This document shows positions 28,005 through 35,914 of a DNA stretch of 64,000 nt, piece after piece (the stretch's first letter is position 1; every line of letters begins with the position of its first letter). The notes below the pieces were generated by a model. That model saw only the letters and a list, made by a program, of their open reading frames with translations, was not told the DNA's origin and did not search any database. This stretch comes from Solitalea canadensis DSM 3403 (lineage in GTDB: Bacteria > Bacteroidota > Bacteroidia > Sphingobacteriales > Sphingobacteriaceae), in assembly GCF_000242635.2 (NCBI RefSeq), contig NC_017770.1, positions 3,050,669-3,114,668 on the forward strand. The letters are read 5' to 3'. Both the position numbers and the translations under genes were made by a program.

Positions 28005-28475
28005 CTACTTCACTTCCTGATCAACTTCAACGCGAAGCACTTTTAAACTCTTCTGAAGATCGTGATATTGATTAACCAATTTTTTCTGGGTTTGATCAAG
28101 CATGATTTGATCTGATTGTATTTGCCTTCTTCCTACTTCCAACACCGGAATTTTACTTAAGAATTCTTTATGCTGCTTAACTACCGTTTCCATTGAATCA
28201 ATTAGTTCACGATGGCGCAACAAGCCTGATTTTGCCCGATTACGCAAAGCCAAATAAGAACTGTCGTTCTCGCTTTTAACTAATTTAATTAAAGAATCCC
28301 GTTCTGTAATAGTTCTTACTTGTTGTGTAATCATGAGATTATAAAGAGAATCCATAGAAGCAACCTTAGCTTCGGTAATTTTATGTGCAGCAGCAATCTG
28401 TTCTTGGTTCTCTCCACGTGAACATGCTGCCGCTATTATTAATGCAGGATAGAAAAGGAAATGTATTTTTTTCAT
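28005..28475 (-). CDS. Coiled-coil lipoprotein of unknown function
   Basis: A 156-aa protein with a lipobox AAAC (Cys18) and a long, mostly helical, charged remainder (from residue 25 onward) with heptad-like leucine and lysine/glutamate spacing, consistent with a periplasmic coiled coil. No known domain was recognised. It is convergent with the Mpo1-like gene, separated by element B. Confidence 0.6.
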   Translation of the reverse strand: MKKIHFLFYPALIIAAACSRGENQEQIAAAHKITEAKVASMDSLYNLMITQQVRTITERDSLIKLVKSENDSSYLALRNRAKSGLLRHRELIDSMETVVKQHKEFLSKIPVLEVGRRQIQSDQIMLDQTQKKLVNQYHDLQKSLKVLRVEVDQEVK

Positions 28476-28574
28476 AAGATATCGGGTTTACTTACTTAAA
28501 TATAAATTAAAAATTTCTCAAACAATAGAATTTCAATTCATTATAAGTCAGTTTATTTATCAGTCCGACACAAA

Positions 28575-28602
28575 AAAAGCTGCACGTTTCCGTACAGCTT
28601 TT
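28575..28602 (-). terminator. Terminator of the proline dehydrogenase gene
   Basis: Minus-strand hairpin (arms 28575-28586 and 28591-28602, one mismatch, 4-nt loop) followed on that strand by a U-run from the A7 stretch at 28572-28578. It lies 20-50 nt after the gene's stop codon. Confidence 0.7.
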
Positions 28603-28623
28603 CAAACTATTCTCAATTCTCCA

Positions 28624-29820
28624 TTAAATTCTTCTGCGTTGCTTCTCTTTTACAATCAAACCCAGCTCCCGGCCCATTTGTCCGGCTATAGCTGTATTCT
28701 CTTGTGCACGACGGAATAAATAAGGCAATACGGATTTTACCGGTCCATAAGGCACATATTTTACTACGTTATAGTTTGCGTGCGATAAATTGAAGCTTAA
28801 GTTATCACTCATACCTAAAAGCTGAGAGAAATACACTTTAGGATTCTGACCTTCAATATTATGTTCTTCCAATAAATTAACTAGGTTCCTACAGCTATTT
28901 TCATTATGTGTACCCGCTACAAAAGCAATTCTATGCAAATGCTCCACACAGAATTTCACAGCTTCATCATAATCACAGTCAGTAGCTGCTTTATCCGGCT
29001 GAATTGGTGATTCATAACCCATTTCAGCAGCACGTTCACGTTCTTTTTCCATATATGCACCACGAACCAATTTAGCACCTAAATAGTAGTTATTTTCTTC
29101 GGCTTCTTGTGCATTTTCCTTTAGGAACGCTAATCTGTCGTGACGATAAATCTGGTAAGTATTATAAACAATAGGATCGATACGATTATATTTTTTCATC
29201 ATATCAATTGTCATATTATCAATAGGATCCTGAATCCAGGTTTCTTCCGCATCAATCATCACAGGAATACCGGCCTGAAAAGCTGCATGACAAATCATGT
29301 CAACGCGAGATTGTACTCTTAACCACTCCAGATTTTCCTTTTCTGACAATTGATCACCTCGTTGAATTTTCTCCAACAACTCCAAACGAGCTAAACCTGT
29401 TACTTTAAATACTGAAAATGGAACTTTGTGATCTTTGGTAGCACGGTTAATTGTGGAAATGATTTCATGGCAGGTTTCATCAAAGGCTTTTTCATTATTC
29501 TCGCCTTCAATTGAATAATCTAAGATTGTACCAACCTTATAGTTAGCAAGCTGATTAATTGTGTTCTCACAATCTTTGATACTTTCTCCACCGCAAAAAT
29601 GACTGAATATTGTTTTTCGGATAATACCTACAATGGGTAATCCCAATTTCAATGCAAAATTTGTTATTGGTGGGCCAATTTTCACTAGAAAATTAACATT
29701 GATCACTTTAAATAGCCAATAGGCTTTTTTCAGCTCGCTATCCGACATATGCGAGAATGCAATTTCTGTATTGTCGAAAGATAGAGCTGATGGTTTATTG
29801 ATGGGGCGGCTCTCTATCAT
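28624..29820 (-). CDS. Proline dehydrogenase (monofunctional)
   Basis: A 398-aa FAD-dependent PRODH that oxidises proline to pyrroline-5-carboxylate. Barrel motifs include GTILDYSIEG, MIDAEETWIQ, YQIYRHDRLAFL, YYLGAKLVRGAYMEKER and GTHNENS, with the C-terminal PYGPVKSVLPYLFRRAQENTAI segment that binds proline. It lacks the P5C dehydrogenase half of PutA, as usual for Bacteroidota. The ATG at 29820 is chosen; another ATG at 29835 is in frame but would lie upstream of a -7 box (29825-29832), and a third candidate is Met30 of the longer form. Confidence 0.92.
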   Translation of the reverse strand: MIESRPINKPSALSFDNTEIAFSHMSDSELKKAYWLFKVINVNFLVKIGPPITNFALKLGLPIVGIIRKTIFSHFCGGESIKDCENTINQLANYKVGTILDYSIEGENNEKAFDETCHEIISTINRATKDHKVPFSVFKVTGLARLELLEKIQRGDQLSEKENLEWLRVQSRVDMICHAAFQAGIPVMIDAEETWIQDPIDNMTIDMMKKYNRIDPIVYNTYQIYRHDRLAFLKENAQEAEENNYYLGAKLVRGAYMEKERERAAEMGYESPIQPDKAATDCDYDEAVKFCVEHLHRIAFVAGTHNENSCRNLVNLLEEHNIEGQNPKVYFSQLLGMSDNLSFNLSHANYNVVKYVPYGPVKSVLPYLFRRAQENTAIAGQMGRELGLIVKEKQRRRI

Positions 29821-29824
29821 GCCC

Positions 29825-29857
29825 CAAAGATACATTTTTTACAATTTTAGAAACAAA
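29825..29857 (-). promoter_or_regulatory. Possible promoter of the proline dehydrogenase gene
   Basis: Minus-strand TATCTTTG (29832-29825) with TTTG at 29857-29854 and a 21-bp spacer. If real, transcription begins at or just before the ATG at 29820, implying a leaderless or very short-leader mRNA. Confidence 0.45.
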
Positions 29858-29977
29858 TACAATTAAGTTTTAATCAACTAAATGACAGATCGTTAACAAA
29901 TACTTTTACAATTGAGGGTCGTATCTTCTTCCGATACAACGTCGAATAATTTCATCGGGAAATTGTAATTTGGCCTC

Positions 29978-31048
29978 ATGAATTTACAAGCTATTCAAAG
30001 TTCGGGGTATGAAGTTGTTTTTGGCGACGCTTCTGAACTGTTGATCGATTTTCTGCAAAAAAGAAATTATTCAAAAATATTTTTCCTTGTTGATACTAAT
30101 ACCAGCGAACATTGCTATCCGGGTATTGCTTTAAATATTGCAGGTGATATTCCTCATGATATTATTGAAATTGATAATGGGGAGGAAAACAAGAACATCG
30201 ACATATGTATTGGCATTTGGAAAATGTTGCTTGATTTTGGTGCCGACAGAAAAAGTCTTGTAATCAACTTAGGTGGCGGAGTAGTAACAGACATGGGAAG
30301 TTTTGCTGCTGCAACTTATAAACGAGGAATTGACTTTTTACAAATCCCTACTACCCTTCTTTCACAAGTTGATGCATCTGTCGGGGGTAAAACAGGAATC
30401 GATGTAGATGCGGTAAAAAATATGGTTGGTACCTTTACCAATCCACAGACCGTTATTATTGATCCATCTTTCTTGTTAACGCTTCCAAAAAGAGAAATTA
30501 TATCGGGTTTTGCAGAGATCATCAAGCATGGATTAATTGTAGATAAAGAGTACTTTAATGCGATTAAATTCATCATTTTTGATGATATAGACCCGCTTAT
30601 TATTCATCGTTCTGTAGCGATTAAAAATGAAGTGGTAACAGCTGATCCACACGAAAAAAATATACGTAAAAAATTAAACTACGGACATACGATCGGACAC
30701 GCTATTGAAAGCTATTCCTTACAGCATGACAAAAATCCTTTGTTACATGGTGAAGCCATCGCTATCGGAATGATTGCCGAAAGTTACTTGTCTCATAAAT
30801 TTGCAGACTTGCAACAAGAAGAATTAAATGAAATCTGCGATTTCATTTTATCCGTTTACCCAAGCTATAAGGTTGATGAAAATAGCTTTGATGACCTGCT
30901 TGCCTTCATGAAAAATGACAAAAAAAATGAGGACGATAAGATCAATTTCACTTTGCTCAATTCCATTGGAACCTCCACAATTAACTATTATTGCAGCGAA
31001 GAAGAGATATTAGAATCGATAAAATTCTATAATAATCTTATCAAATAA
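29978..31048 (+). CDS. aroB: 3-dehydroquinate synthase
   Basis: A 356-aa NAD- and metal-dependent enzyme forming the first ring of the shikimate pathway from DAHP. NAD-binding and core motifs are visible: NLGGGVVTDMGSFAAATYKRG, PTTLLSQVDASVGGKTGID and metal ligands in GFAEIIKHG, NYGHTIGHAIE and HGEAIAIGM. It precedes the attenuator-controlled aromatic operon by 252 bp and may be transcribed separately; proline dehydrogenase diverges upstream. Confidence 0.96.
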   Translation: MNLQAIQSSGYEVVFGDASELLIDFLQKRNYSKIFFLVDTNTSEHCYPGIALNIAGDIPHDIIEIDNGEENKNIDICIGIWKMLLDFGADRKSLVINLGGGVVTDMGSFAAATYKRGIDFLQIPTTLLSQVDASVGGKTGIDVDAVKNMVGTFTNPQTVIIDPSFLLTLPKREIISGFAEIIKHGLIVDKEYFNAIKFIIFDDIDPLIIHRSVAIKNEVVTADPHEKNIRKKLNYGHTIGHAIESYSLQHDKNPLLHGEAIAIGMIAESYLSHKFADLQQEELNEICDFILSVYPSYKVDENSFDDLLAFMKNDKKNEDDKINFTLLNSIGTSTINYYCSEEEILESIKFYNNLIK

Positions 31049-31099
31049 TCAACAAAACATATTTAAGTTTAAATTTTTTACAATTTTTCACAAATATTT

Positions 31100-31130
31100 T
31101 TTGTTTTACACAAAAAGACTTTTACATTTG
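31100..31130 (+). promoter_or_regulatory. Promoter of the aromatic amino acid operon
   Basis: TTTG at 31100-31103, a 19-bp spacer and TACATTTG at 31123-31130: an exact Bacteroidota promoter. Transcription is expected near 31137, about 19 nt before the leader peptide. Confidence 0.8.
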
Positions 31131-31155
31131 TGCAAACGCAGACAAAGAAATAACA

Positions 31156-31221
31156 ATGATATTAAACAACGCATATTGGTTCTTCGGTTACTTTTACTTT
31201 TTTAGTGAAAGCCGGGACTAG
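31156..31221 (+). CDS. Aromatic-rich leader peptide (pheL-like, 21 aa)
   Basis: A short reading frame (ATG at 31156, TAG at 31219) encodes 21 residues of which codons 7-16 read YWFFGYFYFF: five Phe, three Tyr and one Trp in ten codons. It sits between a strong promoter and an intrinsic terminator in front of pheA. This is the layout of classical ribosome-mediated attenuation leaders such as E. coli pheL, trpL and hisL. Ribosome stalling on the aromatic codons when charged tRNA is scarce would report on Phe, Tyr and Trp supply. No similar peptide is annotated to my knowledge in this phylum context; function is inferred. Confidence 0.85.
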   Translation: MILNNAYWFFGYFYFFSESRD

Positions 31222-31286
31222 TATGTAGATACTTTAAGATATACTTACATAAAAAGTCCCGGCGCGAAAAGCGACGGGACTTTTTT
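31211..31286 (+). promoter_or_regulatory. Attenuator: antiterminator / terminator pair before pheA
   Basis: The terminator stem pairs 31251-31261 (AAAAAGTCCCG) with 31275-31285 (CGGGACTTTTT), with an inner CGC/GCG pair and a U-run. A mutually exclusive antiterminator pairs 31211-31219 (GCCGGGACT, the last codons and stop region of the leader peptide) with 31255-31263 (AGTCCCGGC), nine perfect base pairs. A ribosome stalled early in the aromatic run leaves 31211-31219 free to pair, preventing termination; a ribosome reaching the stop codon covers it, so the terminator forms. Confidence 0.85.
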
Positions 31287-31300
31287 GTTTACAATGTTTT

Positions 31301-32128
31301 ATGAGCAAAAAAAGAGTAGCAATTCAGGGTACAAGAGCGTCGTTTCATGAGGAAGCCGCTTACAAATATTTCGGTGAAGACATTGAAATTGTGGAGTGTG
31401 TGACCTTTAAGCAAACATGCGAAGCTATTAAGAAAGGAACTGCTGATTATGCAGTTATGGCAATTGAAAACTCAATTGCGGGCAGTTTGTTACCTAATTA
31501 TGCATTGCTGCAAGAGTTTAACTTCCCTATTATCGGTGAGGTTTACTTACACATTCAGCTGCATTTGCTGGCATTACCGGGTGTAAAATTTGAAGATATC
31601 AAATACGTTCATTCACACCCTATTGCGATTCGCCAGTGCAATGATTTTTTTGAAGACTTCCCTCATTTACAAGTTTTAGAAAAAACCGATACGGCAGCAT
31701 GCGCAAAAAATATCAGAGAAAACAACCTGACAGACACAGTAGCCATCGCAAACCTAACGGCAGCTAAAATGTATGATCTGCAGGTGCTTGAGCGTAGAAT
31801 AGAAACTAACAAAAAGAATTTCACCCGATTCCTGATTCTTGCAAATGAAGCAGTTGAATCATCCAAAAACAATAAAGCTTCAATTTGCTTTCAGGTTGGC
31901 AATACAATCGGATCATTAGCTAAGGTGTTGAACATTTTTGTTGAAAACAACATCAACTTAACCAAGATTCAATCAATGCCAATCATCGGAAAACCAAACG
32001 ATTACAATTTCTACGTAGATTTAGAATGGGGTAAGGAAAGTGATTATGACCACTGTATGCGTAAGCTATTAAAAGCAGTTGTCAATTTAGCCGTAATGGG
32101 TGAATACCTGAAGAATCCGATGAAATAA
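31301..32128 (+). CDS. pheA: Prephenate dehydratase with ACT domain
   Basis: A 275-aa stand-alone prephenate dehydratase producing phenylpyruvate. Catalytic-domain motifs include VAIQGTRASFHEEAA, MAIENSIAGSLLPNYALL and NFTRFLIL (TRF motif), followed by a C-terminal ACT domain (from about residue 195). The usual ESRP phenylalanine-binding motif of the ACT domain reads QSMP here (residues 224-227). No chorismate mutase domain is attached; that activity is in the next gene. The ATG at 31301 is 15 nt after the attenuator's U-run, so this gene is the first target of attenuation. Confidence 0.95.
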   Translation: MSKKRVAIQGTRASFHEEAAYKYFGEDIEIVECVTFKQTCEAIKKGTADYAVMAIENSIAGSLLPNYALLQEFNFPIIGEVYLHIQLHLLALPGVKFEDIKYVHSHPIAIRQCNDFFEDFPHLQVLEKTDTAACAKNIRENNLTDTVAIANLTAAKMYDLQVLERRIETNKKNFTRFLILANEAVESSKNNKASICFQVGNTIGSLAKVLNIFVENNINLTKIQSMPIIGKPNDYNFYVDLEWGKESDYDHCMRKLLKAVVNLAVMGEYLKNPMK

Positions 32129-32195
32129 TCGGTGTAATCCAAAAAAGTAAAAAACAAACAAATTATAAAAGTTAAACTAAAAAGGACACAACAAC

Positions 32196-33299
32196 ATGAA
32201 AGCATTCGATGTACTTCCATTAAACGAATGGTTCCCAGGCGGTAACGAGCCATTAATAATTGCCGGACCATGCAGCGCCGAGAGCGAAGACCAGGTTATG
32301 GCTACTGCACGTGAATTAAAGAAAACCGGTAAGGTTCGCGTTTATCGTGCAGGCATTTGGAAACCACGTACTCGTCCGGGTGAATTTGAAGGGCACGGTG
32401 CTGAAGCTTTGAAATGGTTACAACGCGTTAAAGAAGAAACAGGTTTTCCTGTTACTTGTGAAGTTGCCACTGCAAAACACGTTGAAGAATCATTAGAAGC
32501 AGGTGTTGATATTCTTTGGGTTGGTGCACGCACAACAGTTAACCCTTTTTCAGTACAGGAAATTGCTGATGCTTTAAAAGGTGTTGACATTCCGGTTATG
32601 ATCAAAAACCCAGTAAACCCTGATCTTTCTTTATGGATCGGTGGCATTGAACGTTTATACCGTGCTGGCATTAATAAATTGGTTGCTATTCACCGCGGAT
32701 TTTCTTCATTCGAAAAATCAGCTTTCCGTAATGAACCAATGTGGGAAATGGCGATCAACCTAAAAACTCAACACCCTGAGTTGCCTATTATCGTTGACCC
32801 AAGTCACATTTGTGGTAATCGCGAATTGCTTCCATATATTTCACAAAAAGCGATGGACTTAGATATGCAAGGTTTAATGATCGAAAGTCATATTAACCCT
32901 GCAACTGCTTGGACCGATGCAAAACAACAAGTTACGCCAGAAGCATTAGCTCAATTAGTTGGCAACCTTACTTTGCGTAAACCTGAATCACAAAACGTGG
33001 AGTTTGTTAGCAAATTGGAGCAATTACGTCAGAATATTGACAAATTGGATGATCAGATTATCCAAAAAATGGCTGAACGTATGCAAATCGTTGAAAAGAT
33101 TGGTGAGTATAAACGTGATAATGATGTAACAATCCTTCAGGTTAACCGTTGGGAAGAAATCATGGAGAAACGTACTTCATTTGCAAAAGCATTAAACTTA
33201 AGTGAAGCCTTTACTCACCGCTTATTAGATCTTATCCACAGCGAATCAATTCGTCGCCAAACTGAGATCATGAATACAAAACCGGTTGAACACGCATAA
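32196..33299 (+). CDS. Bifunctional DAHP synthase / chorismate mutase (type II CM)
   Basis: A 367-aa fusion. Residues ~1-262 are a type I-beta 3-deoxy-7-phosphoheptulonate synthase (IIAGPCSAES, KPRTRPGEFEGHG, VGARTTVNPF, DPSHICGNRELL), which condenses PEP and erythrose 4-phosphate. Residues ~270-367 are an AroQ-type chorismate mutase (LEQLRQNIDKLDDQII, IGEYKRDNDVTIL). The mutase domain commonly provides allosteric control of the synthase. The gene is second in the attenuated operon, 67 bp after pheA, and is followed by element D and aroA. tyrA and an aromatic aminotransferase, often in this operon in Bacteroidota, are not present here. Confidence 0.95.
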   Translation: MKAFDVLPLNEWFPGGNEPLIIAGPCSAESEDQVMATARELKKTGKVRVYRAGIWKPRTRPGEFEGHGAEALKWLQRVKEETGFPVTCEVATAKHVEESLEAGVDILWVGARTTVNPFSVQEIADALKGVDIPVMIKNPVNPDLSLWIGGIERLYRAGINKLVAIHRGFSSFEKSAFRNEPMWEMAINLKTQHPELPIIVDPSHICGNRELLPYISQKAMDLDMQGLMIESHINPATAWTDAKQQVTPEALAQLVGNLTLRKPESQNVEFVSKLEQLRQNIDKLDDQIIQKMAERMQIVEKIGEYKRDNDVTILQVNRWEEIMEKRTSFAKALNLSEAFTHRLLDLIHSESIRRQTEIMNTKPVEHA

Positions 33300-33313
33300 T
33301 AGCAAATAGATAT

Positions 33314-33360
33314 TAGTTCATGGATCATGGTTTCAAGGTAGAACTATGATCTATGAACTA
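33314..33360. repeat. Inverted repeat with 7-nt phasing (element D) upstream of aroA
   Basis: A 19-bp stem pairs 33314-33332 (TAGTTCATGGATCATGGTT) with 33342-33360, allowing two G-U pairs, around a 9-nt loop. The arms contain TCATGGA/TCATGGT and TATGATC/TATGAAC-like 7-nt units; further units continue to 33375. It lies within the aro operon, 5' of the aroA ATG, so it could cut or modulate the transcript. Confidence 0.7.
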
Positions 33361-33378
33361 TCAACCATTAACTATAAC

Positions 33379-34635
33379 ATGAACATTCAAATTAAAGCTT
33401 CAACCAAAAACATAAATGGTGAAATAATTCTTCCGGGATCAAAAAGCGAAAGTAACAGGGCTTTAATTATGAGGGCATTGTGTAAACAACCTTTCGAAAT
33501 AAAAAATCTTTCGGTTGCCGACGACACTGTTACATTAGATCACCTTCTTTCCACACAAATACTTTCTTCTTCTCACAATAAAGCAACAATAGATGTAGGG
33601 CCAGCCGGAACCGCTATGCGTTTTCTTACTGCATTTTTAGCGGTAACTCCGGGTGAGTGGTTATTAACAGGAACTGCTCGCATGTTAGAGCGCCCAATTA
33701 AACTTTTAGTTGATGCGCTGCAAGAGCTCGGAGCTGATATTGAATTTGCTGGTAACGAAGGCTTCCCTCCTTTGAAAATTAGAGGTAAAGACTTAAAGCT
33801 GACGAATGAAATTGCTATTGATGGAAGTGTAAGTAGTCAGTACATTTCAGCATTATTGATGATTGCTCCTACCCTGCCTCAGGGTTTGATCCTGAATTTG
33901 ACTGGTGTTGTTGCTTCAAGGCCTTATATTGAAATGACGCTGGCTATGATGGCTGAATTAGGCATTGAGCATACTTGGTCGGAAAACACAATCATTATAG
34001 AAAAACAGGATTACACATCGAATGATCTGTTCATTGAACCAGATTGGAGCGGCTCGTCATATTGGTATTCATTAGCGGCATTATCTGATAAAGCGGATAT
34101 CAAACTTACCGGGCTAAAAACAAATAGTCTGCAAGGAGATAGTGTAATTTCGGGAATGATGGAAAACTTTGGTGTAAAAACTGATTTCCTAAAAGATGGA
34201 ATTCGCCTGTCAAAAGTATCTTCCACCGTAACTATTAATTTCATTGATTTTGAGCACTGTCCGGATATTGCACAGACTTTAGCTGTAATTTGTGCAGGGT
34301 TAAACCATAATTGTACATTTACAGGACTTGAAAGCTTAAAAATTAAAGAAACCGACCGTGTTGCTGCTTTACAAAACGAATTGGGAAAATTTGGAGTGAC
34401 GATAAAGCAAGATGGCCTGAATTATCAGTTGGATTGCTCAGGTAGTACAATTGGCAAATCCGACGATGCAGAACCAGTATTTATTAATACTTATCATGAT
34501 CATCGGATGGCAATGGCCTTTGCTCCTTTAACGTTAAAAGTTGATCAACTTGAAATTGAAGATCCTAAAGTAACGGGTAAATCGTATCCTCATTTTTGGG
34601 ATGATTTAGATAAAGTAGGAATTCATCAGATTTGA
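33379..34635 (+). CDS. aroA: 3-phosphoshikimate 1-carboxyvinyltransferase (EPSP synthase)
   Basis: A 418-aa enzyme that joins PEP to shikimate 3-phosphate. Motifs include LPGSKSESNRALIMRAL and VGPAGTAMRFL (residues 73-83), plus the KETDR and DHRMAMAFAPL segments. The canonical GNAGTAMRPL loop of class I enzymes is altered: the Asn is Pro75 and the Pro equivalent to E. coli Pro101 is Phe82. The ATG at 33379 is used; the ATG at 33346 lies inside element D. It is third in the attenuated operon. Start and end are both next to 7-nt repeats (elements D and E). Confidence 0.94.
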   Translation: MNIQIKASTKNINGEIILPGSKSESNRALIMRALCKQPFEIKNLSVADDTVTLDHLLSTQILSSSHNKATIDVGPAGTAMRFLTAFLAVTPGEWLLTGTARMLERPIKLLVDALQELGADIEFAGNEGFPPLKIRGKDLKLTNEIAIDGSVSSQYISALLMIAPTLPQGLILNLTGVVASRPYIEMTLAMMAELGIEHTWSENTIIIEKQDYTSNDLFIEPDWSGSSYWYSLAALSDKADIKLTGLKTNSLQGDSVISGMMENFGVKTDFLKDGIRLSKVSSTVTINFIDFEHCPDIAQTLAVICAGLNHNCTFTGLESLKIKETDRVAALQNELGKFGVTIKQDGLNYQLDCSGSTIGKSDDAEPVFINTYHDHRMAMAFAPLTLKVDQLEIEDPKVTGKSYPHFWDDLDKVGIHQI

Positions 34636-34734
34636 GATGTGAGATTTCAGATTTGAGACATATTTAATTAACAATAATCAGAGATTTATGCAGGATGTAA
34701 TAATCACATATCTCCTATCCCAAATCTCATATCT
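34627..34734. repeat. Heptamer-phased inverted repeat (element E) between aroA and aroC
   Basis: Left arm units CAGATTT, GAGATGT, GAGATTT, CAGATTT, GAGACAT lie in exact 7-nt register at 34627-34661 and start inside the last codons of aroA. The right arm CATATCT, CCTATCC, CAAATCT, CATATCT (34707-34734) is the complementary set. The arms can fold into a long hairpin between two genes of the operon, in the gap to aroC. Confidence 0.75.
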
Positions 34735-34745
34735 AAAATAAAAAC

Positions 34746-35819
34746 ATGGCTGGAAATACTTTTGGAGAAGCATTCAGAATAACGACTTTCGGCGAGTCGC
34801 ATGGCAAAGCTATAGGAGTTATCATTGATGGTTGTCCTGCAGGTTTGGAAATTGACCTTGAGTTTGTTCAATCTGAATTAGATCGGCGTAAACCCGGACA
34901 ATCAAAAATAACTACCCAGCGTAAAGAATCGGATATCGCACAGTTATTGTCTGGAGTTTTTGAAGGACAATCGACAGGCACTCCGATCACTTTTTTAATT
35001 CCGAATGAAGATCAACGTTCAAAAGACTACGATCATAATGTAGGCCCATTTCGACCTTCACATGCCGATTATACCTATCAGGCAAAATATGGCATCAGAG
35101 ATCACCGTGGTGGGGGGCGTTCATCGGCGCGTGAAACTGCAGCCAGAGTAGCTGCCGGAGCTGTTGCTAAATTATTTCTGAAACAGACAGCTGGCATTGA
35201 GATAACTGCTTATGTAAGTGCAGTCGGTACTATGAAAGTTGAAAAACCTTACACTGAGCTGGATCTTTCAACTACCGAAAACAATATTTTGCGCTGTGCT
35301 GATCCTGAAAAGGCAGAAGAAATGATCGCTTATATTGACAGTGTAAGAAAGGCAGGTGATACCGTTGGTGGTATTATTACCTGTATCGCCAAAAAAGTTC
35401 CGGTTGGGTTAGGCGAACCTGTTTTTGATAAACTGCACGCCGACTTAGGAAAAGCCATGTTATGCATTAATGCTGTACATGGTTTTGAATATGGATCAGG
35501 ATTTGAAGGAGCTACCATGCTAGGTTCTCAGCATAACGATCTTTTTGAAACCGACTTCTCCACCCGGACCAACAACTCAGGAGGTGTTCAGGGAGGAATT
35601 TCAAATGGTCAGGATATTTACTTCAGAGTAGCATTTAAACCTGTTGCAACCATTATGCAAGGACAGGAAACAGTAGATAAAGAGGGGAATAAAGTAGAAC
35701 TGCATGGAAAAGGTCGACATGACCCTTGTGTAGTTCCGCGTGCCGTTCCTATTGTTGAATCAATGGCGGCACTTGTTTTAGCTGATCATTTCCTTCGAAA
35801 TAAAAATGCAAAGATTTAG
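34746..35819 (+). CDS. aroC: Chorismate synthase
   Basis: A 357-aa FMNH2-dependent enzyme, last step to chorismate. Signatures include [32 protein letters not shown] and [21 protein letters not shown]. Length is typical. It closes the pheA-aroG/aroQ-aroA-aroC operon and is followed immediately by a terminator. Confidence 0.97.
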   Translation: MAGNTFGEAFRITTFGESHGKAIGVIIDGCPAGLEIDLEFVQSELDRRKPGQSKITTQRKESDIAQLLSGVFEGQSTGTPITFLIPNEDQRSKDYDHNVGPFRPSHADYTYQAKYGIRDHRGGGRSSARETAARVAAGAVAKLFLKQTAGIEITAYVSAVGTMKVEKPYTELDLSTTENNILRCADPEKAEEMIAYIDSVRKAGDTVGGIITCIAKKVPVGLGEPVFDKLHADLGKAMLCINAVHGFEYGSGFEGATMLGSQHNDLFETDFSTRTNNSGGVQGGISNGQDIYFRVAFKPVATIMQGQETVDKEGNKVELHGKGRHDPCVVPRAVPIVESMAALVLADHFLRNKNAKI

Positions 35820-35843
35820 AAAAGAGGCGAAAGCCTCTTTTTT
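35820..35843 (+). terminator. Terminator after aroC
   Basis: Hairpin AAAAGAGGC / GCCTCTTTT with a GAAA tetraloop and a T-run, beginning directly after the aroC stop codon. Confidence 0.9.
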
Positions 35844-35885
35844 GTTTAAGATCCTTTTATCATAAAAAAAAGTAACTATTAATTA

Positions 35886-35893
35886 TATTTTTG
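35886..35893 (+). promoter_or_regulatory. -7 promoter box (TATTTTTG) of the first porin-like gene
   Basis: Exact TAnnTTTG box 22 bp upstream of the ATG at 35915. An in-frame TTG within the box was rejected as start. Confidence 0.5.
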
Positions 35894-35914
35894 CGCCTCA
35901 TCAAAATTCAAAAA

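Noticed and set aside
33346-33378. Longer aroA starting at ATG 33346
   Set aside because: That ATG lies inside the hairpin of element D and the extra residues do not match EPSP synthase.
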